From: Lotus japonicus
Taxonomy: Eukaryota; Streptophyta; Magnoliopsida; Fabales; Fabaceae
DNA length: 64,000 bases
Direction of reading: 5' to 3'
NCBI RefSeq assembly: GCF_012489685.1
Contig: NC_080042.1
Location: 15,638,150 to 15,702,149, forward strand
In this document: piece after piece, positions 45,770 through 56,800 of the stretch
How the letters are laid out: each line of letters opens with the position of its first letter
How positions within the stretch are numbered: the stretch's first letter is position 1
Position numbers and translations under genes: made by a program
The notes under the pieces: generated by a model
The model's input: only the letters and a program-made list of their open reading frames with translations
The model's database searches: none
What the model was told of the DNA's origin: nothing

Positions 45770-46990
45770 GGAAATTGGGTTTGGGGCCCCCCTATGGGGC
45801 TCCGCGCCCCACCATTTTTTTTTAAACCCAAAACTGCCCTACGGATTTTTAATTTCCGTATTCACTAAAATAGAATACGAAAGTTAAAATTCCGTATTCT
45901 ATCTCTGACAGACATCATCTTTTCCACCATTACTCCTCCCTCCACCAACCCCTTCACCATTACTCCTCCGTCACCAACCCCTCACCAGCCCCCTTAACCC
46001 CCTCAATGCCTCCAGACCACCCTCTCTCTCACCCTCTCCTACCTCACTTTCATTCTTCCTACCACCACCACCAACTCCTTCATTGGCCAAGCTCTCCACC
46101 ATTGGATGCAACAAGATAGCATTTGAGGTGAGTGTTGTTGGTTGTTTGTTGTTATGTTGTAAGTTTAAGTAGTTGAAGTGGTTAGATTAAGTAGTTTAAG
46201 TAGTTAGATTAAGTAGTTTAAGTAGTTAGAAGGATGATGTTTTGAAGTTCTGAGACGCGATAAAATACGGAATATAAATTTTCGTAGTGAATACGGACAT
46301 TGATATTCCGTATTCAATACGGATTATCAATTGCCGTATTCGATATGAATTATAAAGTTCCGTATTCAATATGGATAATAAAGTTCCGTATTCTCTTAAT
46401 TATTAAATCTCTCAATTAAATCTCTAAATAAATTCACTAAATAAATTATCTATAAATTCACTATATAATTCACTATCTTAATTATCAATTTAAAAACATT
46501 TTCTAAATTAATCAAGCTAATTAGATTTTTGCTTAAAGACTAAACAGACCCAAAATACAGAAAATGAAGTTCCATATCGAATACAGAAAATGATGTTCCA
46601 TATCGAATACGGAAAATCATTTTCCGTATTGAACCAGAACCTCCATTAACGCCATTGGTGAATCGGAACTCGCCCCAAAGCCAATTTATACCATTTCAGC
46701 CAACATAACCTCTACGTAAGATGATGGAACACTTTCCAGATGATGATTGAAGCGAGGAGAGCGTCGGAGATCGAAGATTGAAGAGGAAAAATGAGAAGGT
46801 TGGAAGAGAGCGCTGAAATGGGTTTGAAAAAACCCTCTGTCGTTTACATACTAATAGAATACGAAAAATTAAATTCCGTATTCAATACGGAAGATAAATT
46901 TCTGTATTCTATTAAAGGGGGGCTTTCCAGTAATTTCCCCACTTTAAGTGGGTCGCGGAGCCCCATATGGGGGCCCCAAACCCAATTCCC
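45770..46990. mobile_element. inner MULE (non-autonomous, 1.2 kb)
   Basis: TIRs read GGAAATTGGGTTTGGGGC on the left and, in inverse, GGGAATTGGGTTTGGGGC on the right, then a shared ATGGGGCTCCGCG. The perfect 9-bp duplication TACTTCATC flanks it (45761-45769 and 46991-46999). There is no transposase. The interior has a Pro/Ser/Thr-rich coding-like block (45920-46110), AT-rich DNA, and many CCGTATT/AATACGG strings. Confidence 0.9.
45850..46915. repeat. scattered CCGTATT/AATACGG motif family in inner MULE
   Basis: At least a dozen copies or near-copies of TTCCGTATTC or its inverse GAATACGGAA occur in clusters near 45855-45905, 46255-46400, 46555-46650 and 46850-46915. Several neighbours form inverted pairs such as TTCCGTATTCAATACGG(A). 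The DNA between is AT-rich. Confidence 0.75.
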
Positions 46991-46999
46991 TACTTCATC

Positions 47000-47221
47000 C
47001 TCTTTTTTTCTTCTTCATCTATCTCTTCCCTGCACCCCATCGCAACCTTGATTCAAGCTTGAAGGAGAATGGAGAGTTGAGATGTAGAAGAGATAGTAAT
47101 TCGTTCAACAGCAGAACCTCGCGTACGTCAGATTGAATGATTAGAGGGTTTCAAAGGGAAAGTGATTTATTGAACCGGGTATAAAAATGGGAAAGAGTTC
47201 AAAAATCAGAATGTTCTGGTT
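47000..47221. other. outer MULE interior, left part
   Basis: No clear gene. CT-rich start followed by A-rich sequence. Ends at the GTTGG target site (47222-47226) of the Ale-like element. Confidence 0.5.
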
Positions 47222-47226
47222 GTTGG

Positions 47227-47382
47227 TGTAAGATTATGGAAATAATTGGGTACCTTTCTCATTGATAGTAATTCAATATATATACAAAAATGAATAGGTT
47301 AAAGTCAAACTAATGCCTAATATGACTAGCATGATTACAACATAATTACAGGAAGAATAGTCATAACATTCCTATTCTATCA
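47227..47382 (-). repeat. 3' LTR of Ale-like element
   Basis: 156 bp; the plus strand reads TGTAAGATTATGG to CTATCA. The purine tract (minus strand) adjoins at 47383-47396. Confidence 0.93.
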
Positions 47383-47970
47383 CACCCCCGCAGTCGAAGC
47401 GGGAGGTTCGCCAACGCTGAGACTGGATCGAAAATCATCAAAGAGAACTCGAGGGAGGCCTTTGGTGAAGATGTCCGCAATCTGGTGACGAGAGGGAACA
47501 TGAAGAACACGCGCCTGACCACGGGCGACCTTCTCTCGAACAAAGTGAATGTCCATCTCAATATGTTTAGTGCGCTGATGCTGGACTGGATTACCGGATA
47601 GGTAGATAGCATTGACATTGTCACAGTACACCAAAGTAGCCTGAGAAAGAGGGAAGTGAAGCTCCAAAAGCAGGTTACGTAGCCAACACGATTCAGAAAC
47701 CACATTAGCAACGCCCTGGTACTCAGCCTCAGCACTGGACCGGGAAAGAGTGGGTTGTCTCTTGGATGACCAGGAGATGAGGTTGTCACCCTGAAACACA
47801 CAGTAGCCAGAAGTAGACCGACGTGTGTCGGGACATCCACCCCAATCAGCATCGGTGTAGGAAATAAGCTTCTCGATAGGAGAAGGATAAAGATTCAATC
47901 CAAACTGTAAGGTGCCCTGAACATAACGCAGGATGCGCTTCAGTGCAAGCATATGCTCTGTGCGGGGGGC
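47383..47970 (-). pseudogene. pol: Ale-like RNase H
   Basis: The minus-strand frame reads RTEHMLALKRILRYVQGTL, SYTDADWGGCPDTRRSTSGY, DNLISWSSKRQPTLSRSSAE, VYCDNVNAIYLSGNPV and RHQIADIFTKGL, ending at 47380. Acidic residues of RNase H are present. It is separated from its RT half by the Tekay element; the codon series joins across the ATGCA duplication. Confidence 0.93.
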
Positions 47971-47975
47971 ATGCA

Positions 47976-50900
47976 TGTAAGACCCAAGATTTTAAGCTTA
48001 GGATCAGTGGAAGAGATTTCCATTTACGATTAGGGTTGATGTATTGTGAAGGGAAACCTGAACTAGAGTTTACCAAATGAAATAAATTTATGAAGGAGAA
48101 AGTTCAGGAAAATTCAAAGGATTACATCATGATCGATAAAAGTTATAATACGATCGTTATACGCTTAACCTAGGTCAGAAACCCTAGTATATAGCTAATT
48201 TTCACTTTTAGGCACGACGGAAGTTAATTCCAAAAATCTTCAGAGAAATGTTAGAACTTCTCTTTTTCCATATATCACAATCGTTTCGAGGCGAAACTCT
48301 AGGATCTACGAACGTCCGATTCCAATCATCGGAAGTTTGCCGAAACCGAAACCCTGGTATTTCAAAACCCTAGAATCACCCGACTATGGGGACTTTATCT
48401 ATTCAGAGCTTCAAATAAATATTCTACACGCGTACACCCATTTCTCTTGATGATTTCAATCTTTCTTCCGAAGGAAGTTTTCTATTCCGACATTCGATGC
48501 AAAAAGCAACTTATCGGGTAAAATAGTTTTATACCGACTATGCTTTAGTTGCCAAAAATACAAAGAGACCTCATTTTAGTTTTGGAATTCTTTCGCCAAA
48601 ACCTATCTTAGAATTCACGGAGAATGACGCCGGAAAAATCAGATTCGCGAAACTTTCATTTTACCGCGTTTTGCCAACCTCTATATATAGCCAAGAAATG
48701 AGAAAAAAACAAATATCTTACCCATTTCATCCAAGGAGGCCGCGAGTTTGAGAGGAGAGGAGGAGAAGAAGATTTTGTTCAATCCTTGCTTGATCGTTGA
48801 TTAATCAGTTGCTGCTTCAAGGTTTCGAGGTATAGTCGCTAATCCTTACCTCTGATCGCTTTTTCCATAGCTTTTCTGTAGAGTTTTCTGAGTGGATAGT
48901 TTATGGGTTTTTGCAAAACTATCCTGAATCTTTCATTTCTGATTCTAAACCTCTTCTATATGTGCCCAAGATCACTTCTGCCGGATTAGATTTTCCGTTA
49001 TGTCGCCGGAATTCCGCCGGAATCAATTTTAGCCTTAAATACCCATTTTTGGAGTTTTTGAGGTAAAGCTTCAACCTTTAGGCTGAAAACTATCGCCTTA
49101 GCTTAGTGCTAGTAGGATTAGTTGTCATAAACGTCGTTGGTGACGTCCCTGCAAAATTTTATTTTTGGGATTTCAGTTTTGAAAATCCTAAGTTAAAAAT
49201 CATGACCAAAATACCCCTGCAACAGTTTTTGATCCGATAATTTTTCCGAGTTCAGAATACCCTTAGTTACGGCTTATGAAAGCATAGGAACCAAGTTTGA
49301 TCGAAGAAAAATCGAACCCCACAATTAACCAAAGTGGCCGAGCCCTATTAGGGGGGAGGAGGAAAATTTCCTTTTCCGAAAACTTGTCCTTTCGCGCTAG
49401 ATTATCGTACCTCGGAGTATGTATTGCTTCGTGTAACCTTAGTAAGTATTGATAGTTTAGTTTCCGATAGATTCTGAGAGTATTTCTGTGACTTTGCTTT
49501 AAAGGAACTTTTGAGGAATTTCCTGAGGAGCAACGCTTTGCTTGTGAGGAAGAGTTAGAAGATAATCCTGGAGAATCTGCAGGTGAGGGATTCTCACTGA
49601 ATCTCTAGTTAATGCTTAGGGTCGATGTTTCGACATTGATTACTGTTTATGCACTGGAATTGTGTGTGATTGGAAAATGTTTTCTGAGGCTTCGGCTGAC
49701 AATGTAGATGATGCATCTACTGAATGTTTTTGATGAGTGAATGGCATGCTAAGTGCTAATTGGGTAATTTAGGATGTGTGGTGCATGCCTTATATGCTAG
49801 GTGCTATGTGGTTATTGCTTAAGATATTGACATATGACATGTTGATTGATTATGATGAGTTAATTCTGCTTTTGCACTATAATCTGAGTTTCTGAACGGT
49901 GAGAAAAGCGGGCAGGTCATGCCGATTTTATTTTGAGAGTTTTGAGAAAGCTTGAAAGGACGAATGAGATTCGGGCCTTGTTGTGGTGTTGTATGGATCG
50001 AGACATTCTCTGGAGTCATTTGGGGATTAGGAGATCCCGAGAACTTATAGGATTCGCGATAAGACTAAAAGGATAATTATTTTGTAAAGAAAACTCATAA
50101 GACATTAAACAACCTCTAAATCTTTAAGTAATGGTAATAATCTCGGAAGGAAGCTTTGGATGCAAATCATAGTTTTGGAAAACGAGAAGTGTCGTCGGAT
50201 CCCAGCATTGAGAAAGTTGAGGGGCTTCGAGTATGTAGATGTTGTGGTGCTGTTGGAGCAGCGTTTGTTGTTGTGCTGTTGGAGCAGCTATTGTGGTTGT
50301 GCTGTTGGAGCAGCTATGTTGTTGGGTGTATCTTCGACTGTGCGGCGCGAATCCGTATGTCCAAACCCGACGGGTTGGGCCGATTCGGCAATAATTGTTG
50401 ACACGCGCGAATCCGTATGTTCAATCCGATGGATTGGATCGATTCGGCGGTAGTCACTCAGGCACGCGTGAGTCCGTATGTTCAATCAGAGGGATTGGAT
50501 CGATTCAGCGATTGCCATTTTACCTCGCGTGAATCCGTATGTTCAATCCGAGGGATTGGATCGATTCAGCGACAACTTTTCGACACGCGCGAATCCGTAT
50601 ATTCAATCCGATGGATTGGATCGATTCGGCGGTAGTCACTCAGGCACGCGTGAGTCCGTATGTTCAATCAGAGGGATTGGATCGATTCAGCGATTTCCAT
50701 TTTACCTCGCGTGAATCCGTATGTTCAATCCGAGGGATTGGATCGATTCAGCGACAACTTTTCGACACGCGCGAATCCGTATATTCAATCCGATGGATTG
50801 GATCGATTCGGCGGTAGTCACTCACGCACGCGTGAGTCCGTATGTTCAATCAGAGGGATTGGATCGATTCAGCGATTGCCATTTTACCTCGCGTGAATCC

Positions 50901-52454
50901 GTATGTTCAATCCGAGGGATTGGATCGATTCAGCGATAACCTTTCGACTCGCGCGGATCCGTATGTTCAATCCGATGGATTGGATCGATTCGGCGATAGT
51001 CATTGGACACGCGCAATGTCCGTATGTTCGACTCTTTTGAGTGAACCGACTTGGCGTTGTCATTTGTTGCGTGTGCGAGTCCGTATGTTCATCCCGATGG
51101 GTTGGATCGACTCGACATGCCTAATTGTGGGAGTTGCGTGTGCGAGTCCGTATGTTCAACCCAGGGGGTTGGATCGACTCGACATGCCTAATTGTGGGAG
51201 TTGCGTGTGCGAGTCCGTATGTTCAACCCAGGGGGTTGGATCGACTCGACATGCCTAATTGTGGGAGTTGCGTGTGCGAGTCCGTATGTTCAACCCAAGG
51301 GGTTGGATCGACTTGACATGCCTAATTGTTGGGCTATCCTGGGGATAAGTCCGGGAAACCGGTAGTTTCCGAGTATGTGATACTCTTTGCTTGTTGAGCA
51401 GTTGTGACCATCGGATTGAGATGAGTCGGATGATCCGGAGATCATCATGAGTTACTATGTTGATGTGAAGAAGTGTCTTTTGTCGCAGAAATCGACTTTA
51501 CCTTAGGGTAAGCTTTTAGAGACTTTAATTTACCTAGAACACGTGGCGACGTGTCGAGTGAGAGTCGGAGACGTTGTTTGACTAATCATCCTGCATTCAT
51601 GCATACTGATTTAGTTGTCGAGTGTGATTGTTATTTGTTAATCCTATTTGGAACATGTTAATTGTTATTATTGCTGTTAAGTTCATTATGGAATATGCAA
51701 CCCTAGGATGTTATCCCTAGCTATAAGCCTAAGTGGCTATTCTCTTATCTATATCTATTAGTGCTATTATTTATGTAATTCTTTGGAGTTGACCCTCGCG
51801 TCTTCTGTGTGTGCTTTGGCGGACTGGTTCACGACGGTTCACCCTTCGGGGGAAACTAGAGTTGGGATGCTGGAACAGGAGCGCATCGCGATAGCGAGCG
51901 GAGGACGGATGGTGTACATAGACTAGGTCGTTCTGGATTTCGAATTCGGACGACGATCATGCTAGCATGTAGGTTTTAGTGCTGGTGTGAGCTCCTCGAG
52001 ATGGGATTAGTGTAGGAGTAGAGTCTTAGCTCTGAACATTATTTGTTTCATTCGGGACAGGGTAGTTTCCCACCTATAGCTTGTTGTGTGGTTTCTTTAC
52101 GGGAATCACAGAGAGTTGGTTGGACTTAGGAGGTCTTGTTTCAGGCCGATGAGCCAGCTTATTCTCAGTTTTTGAGGGATAGTGTTGCGGACACTTACCT
52201 TTAGATTTGGTTTGTACATTTTGCCTTCGGGCGCTACACTTTTCTTTCCGTCACTGGAGGTTACTCGTGACGAGGTTGTTACTTATAGCGGGGGCTGTTT
52301 ATATATTGTATATTAGCTCTATTACTTTTCGCTTTTGGGTTTTATTTAATTCAGTCTTGTCTTAGTTATTATCGAAAAAAAAATATTTCACGTTTTTCCG
52401 CATTAAGTTTACTTTTGGTTACTAAAGTGACGCCACCGAAATCGGGGTGTTACA
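47976..52454 (+). repeat. 5' LTR of Tekay-type element
   Basis: TGTAAGACCC to GGGGTGTTACA. TATA box CTATATATAG at 48681-48690, then a leader with a donor-like CGAGGTATAG near 48828. A short array of three GTGCTGTTGGAGCAGC units at 50247-50330 (arms GCTG/CAGC) precedes the 16-unit hairpin array. Confidence 0.95.
50344..51330 (+). repeat. 16-unit hairpin minisatellite in 5' LTR
   Basis: Units are 60-66 bp with a constant TCCGTATGTTC. Outer arms per unit: CGAATC/GATTCG (units 1, 2, 5, 8), TGAGTC/GATTCA with one G-U (3, 6, 9), TGAATC/GATTCA (4, 7, 10), CGGATC/GATTCG with one G-U (11), CAAtGTC/GACTTG with a bulge (12), CGAGTC/GACTCG (13-15), CGAGTC/GACTTG with one G-U (16). Inner arms also covary, CAATCC/GGATTG versus CAACCC/GGGTTG. 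The open frames across it are by-products of the period. Confidence 0.93.
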
Positions 52455-53896
52455 TTGTGGTATCAGAGCACGGTCGAGTCTTTCGGGAGTTGTTGGGGAA
52501 TAGGTCTTCTGTGCTAGGTTGTGTGACTCTGCAAAGAGTAAAAAAATTGATTGTCTGCCAAGCGATTTTTCGCTTAGAATTGATTGAAGTTATTGCTTAA
52601 TCATATTGTATAGTTATGGAAAAGCTATCTTATGATTAGTACTAACTGTTGGTTTAACTAAACCGAACGATGATAACCTTCTAACCATTCTTTCTCATTT
52701 CAGTATAATATGTTCCATTAATCGCGTAGCGTGTGCAAGCACACCTATCTTACTTATACTGTTTGAGCTTTGACCTTATAGTTATTACGCCTATTAATAC
52801 CTTATTTGACCGTAGCTCGTATTTTAGCTATAGAAGTTATACGAGGTTTAGAATGACACGCTAAGCTTAGAAAGTAGTCTTCTACCGATGCGTTTAAAAG
52901 GAAGCTAGAAGCTGAAGAATGAATCTCATAGAGATTTCTTATGGATAGTTTACGTATGATGTCGAGGGCGTGTAGTTCCGTAGCGGAATCGTTGGGGATG
53001 TGAGGTCAGGATAATTGTGACTATTGGATGATAGGAACTCATTGACTGTTCCAGTGGGTTTTTCTAAATTTCACCTTCGATGTATTAGGCTTGATCAACT
53101 TAATATTGAGGGGGTGATATTCGGAATCAGAGCTGGCTATGGACTTTGATAGAAGGATTGGTAAGATTAACTTGATTGGATCGAGGATTAGTCGAGTTGG
53201 GAGGAAAAAGTTCGCATTAAGTATAAGTTCTCTTGCGAAGGAGATATAGTTTGAAGAAATGGATATTCATTTAGGAAGCATTGAAGAATTAACGGACATT
53301 AGAGGTCCAAACTTGGTGAAGGTTCAGGTTTTAAGTCTATGAACTGTTGTCTTAAGTTTCTAGGACTCGAAGTTGGTTAGAATTTGATAGAGAGATTAAG
53401 AAGTTGATTGACGAGATGGTGATCAAGTTACAGAAAAGGGAGGTGTTAGTATTAAGATGAACACTTGAGGTTGTCATATTTGGACAAGTTGCTTAAAGTC
53501 TAAGAGTGAATGAAACTTGTTATGGATTTTGGTGATACGAGCTAGAGATTATCGAGTGAATTTTGCTAAGTGGAATGAGAATCTTAGGGTAAAGATTGAC
53601 TTCAGAAGCTGGAGATCATATTCGAGTAAGAGTTTTAGCGGTGTTATCATTGATGATTGTAGTTAAACCTCGGCAAGTTGAAAGATGATATGTCTGTTGA
53701 GACGCCGTTGGTCAACATTGGGACTAGAAGAGTGAAACAATCGAAGGGAAAGCAGAGTGTTTTAGTGAAAATTATTTGGAATAAAGACACGGACGGTGTT
53801 GTGTGAGAGTTAGAGGAAAAGATCAAGGAATAATATCCAGAACTATTACTGACCCTTAAGTTTCGAGGACGAAACTTTCTTTTTGGAGGGTAGTAA
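52455..53896 (+). other. short decayed internal region of Tekay-type element
   Basis: Primer site TGGTATCAGAGCA at 52458-52470 (tRNA-iMet type). No frame longer than about 60 codons follows. The last 250 bases retain the pol 3' end with chromodomain-like residues and TTTCGAGGACGAAACTTTC, then the purine tract TTTTGGAGGG at 53881-53890. Confidence 0.85.
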
Positions 53897-56800
53897 TGTA
53901 AGACCCAAGATTTTAAGCTTAGGATCAGTGGAAGAGATTTCCATTTACGATTAGGGTTGATGTATTGTGAAGGGAAACCTGAACTAGAGTTTACCAAATG
54001 AAATAAATTTATGAAGGAGAAAGTTCAGGAAAAGTCAAAGGATTACATCATGATCGATAAAAGTTATAATACGATCGTTATACGCTTAACCTAGGTCAGA
54101 AACCCTAGTATATAGCTAATTTTCACTTTTAGGCACGACGGAAGTTAATTCCAAAAATCTTCAGAGAAATGTTAGAACTTCTCTTTTTCCATATATCACA
54201 ATCGTTTCGAGGCGAAACTCTAGGATCTACGAACGTCCGATTCCAATCATCGGAAGTTTGCCGAAACCGAAACCCTGGTATTTCAAAACCCTAGAATCAC
54301 CCGACTATGGGGACTTTATCTATTCAGAGCTTCAAATGAATATTCTACACGCGTACACCCATTTCTCTTGATGATTTCAATCTTTCTTCCGAAGGAAGTT
54401 TTCTATTCCGACATTCGATGCAAAAAGCAACTTATCGGGTAAAATAGTTTTATACCGACTATGCTTTAGTTGCAAAAATACAAAGAGACCTCATTTTAGT
54501 TTTGGAATTCTTTCGCCAAAACCTATCTTAGAATTCACGGAGAATGACGCCGGAAAAATCAGATTCGCGAAACTTTCATTTTACCGCGTTTTGCCAACCT
54601 CTATATATAGCCAAGAAATGAGAAAAAAACAAATATCTTACCCATTTCATCCAAGGAGGCCGCGAGTTTGAGAGGAGAGGAGGAGAAGAAGATTTTGTTC
54701 AATCCTTGCTTGATCGTTGATTAATCAGTTGCTGCTTCAAGGTTTCGAGGTATAGTCGCTAATCCTTACCTCTGATCGCTTTTTCCATAGCTTTTCTGTA
54801 GAGTTTTCTGAGTGGATAGTTTATGGGTTTTTGCAAAACTATCCTGAATCTTTCATTTCTGATTCTAAACCTCTTCTATATGTGCCCAAGATCACTTCTG
54901 CCGGATTAGATTTTCCGTTATGTCGCCGGAATTCCGCCGGAATCAATTTTAGCCTTAAATACCCATTTTTGGAGTTTTTGAGGTAAAGCTTCAACCTTTA
55001 GGCTGAAAACTATCGCCTTAGCTTAGTGCTAGTAGGATTAGTTGTCATAAACGTCGTTGGTGACGTCCCTGCAAAATTTTATTTTTGGGATTTCAGTTTT
55101 GAAAATCCTAAGTTAAAAATCATGACCAAAATACCCCTGCGACAGTTTTTGATCCGATAATTTTTCCGAGTTCAGAATACCCTTAGTTACGGCTTATGAA
55201 AGCATAGGAACCAAGTTTGATCGAAGAAAAATCGAACCCCACAATTAACCAAAGTGGCCGAGCCCTATTAGGGGGGAGGAGGAAAATTTCCTTTTCCGAA
55301 AACTTGTCCTTTCGCGCTAGATTATCGTACCTCGGAGTATGTATTGCTTCGTGTAACCTTAGTAAGTATTGATAGTTTAGTTTCCGATAGATTCTGAGAG
55401 TATTTCTGTGACTTTGCTTTAAAGGAACTTTTGAGGAATTTCCTGAGGAGCAACGCTTTGCTTGTGAGGAAGAGTTAGAAGATAATCCTGGAGAATCTGC
55501 AGGTGAGGGATTCTCACTGAATCTCTAGTTAATGCTTAGGGTCGATGTTTCGACATTGATTACTGTTTATGCACTGGAATTGTGTGTGATTGGAAAATGT
55601 TTTCTGAGGCTTCGGCTGACAATGTAGATGATGCATCTACTGAATGTTTTTGATGAGTGAATGGCATGCTAAGTGCTAATTGGGTAATTTAGGATGTGTG
55701 GTGCATGCCTTATATGCTAGGTGCTATGTGGTTATTGCTTAAGATATTGACATATGACATGTTGATTGATTATGATGAGTTAATTCTGCTTTTGCACTAT
55801 AATCTGAGTTTCTGAACGGTGAGAAAAGCGGGCAGGTCATGCCGATTTTATTTTGAGAGTTTTGAGAAAGCTTGAAAGGACGAATGAGATTCGGGCCTTG
55901 TTGTGGTGTTGTATGGATCGAGACATTCTCTGGAGTCATTTGGGGATTAGGAGATCCCGAGAACTTATAGGATTCGCGATAAGACTAAAAGGATAATTAT
56001 TTTGTAAAGAAAACTCATAAGACATTAAACAACCTCTAAATCTTTAAGTAATGGTAATAATCTCGGAAGGAAGCTTTGGATGCAAATCATAGTTTTGGAA
56101 AACGAGAAGTGTCGTCGGATCCCAGCATTGAGAAAGTTGAGGGGCTTCGAGTATGTAGATGTTGTGGTGCTGTTGGAGCAGCGTTTGTTGTTGTGCTGTT
56201 GGAGCAGCTATTGTGGTTGTGCTGTTGGAGCAGCTATGTTGTTGGGTGTATCTTCGACTGTGCGGCGCGAATCCGTATGTCCAAACCCGACGGGTTGGGC
56301 CGATTCGGCAATAATTGTTGACACGCGCGAATCCGTATGTTCAATCCGATGGATTGGATCGATTCGGCGGTAGTCACTCAGGCACGCGTGAGTCCGTATG
56401 TTCAATCAGAGGGATTGGATCGATTCAGCGATTGCCATTTTACCTCGCGTGAATCCGTATGTTCAATCCGAGGGATTGGATCGATTCAGCGACAACTTTT
56501 CGACACGCGCGAATCCGTATATTCAATCCGATGGATTGGATCGATTCGGCGGTAGTCACTCAGGCACGCGTGAGTCCGTATGTTCAATCAGAGGGATTGG
56601 ATCGATTCAGCGATTTCCATTTTACCTCGCGTGAATCCGTATGTTCAATCCGAGGGATTGGATCGATTCAGCGACAACTTTTCGACACGCGCGAATCCGT
56701 ATATTCAATCCGATGGATTGGATCGATTCGGCGGTAGTCACTCACGCACGCGTGAGTCCGTATGTTCAATCAGAGGGATTGGATCGATTCAGCGATTGCC

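Noticed and set aside
50156..51316. Overlapping open frames with repeated MFNPRDWIDSA-like peptides (and the copies at 56076-57236)
   Set aside because: They arise because the 61-bp repeat period and GC-rich units leave several frames open. They lack a conserved start and lie in an LTR. The nucleotide hairpin structure explains the sequence better.
50344..51330. CRISPR-like array
   Set aside because: Units are contiguous tandem repeats with no unique spacers, in a plant LTR.
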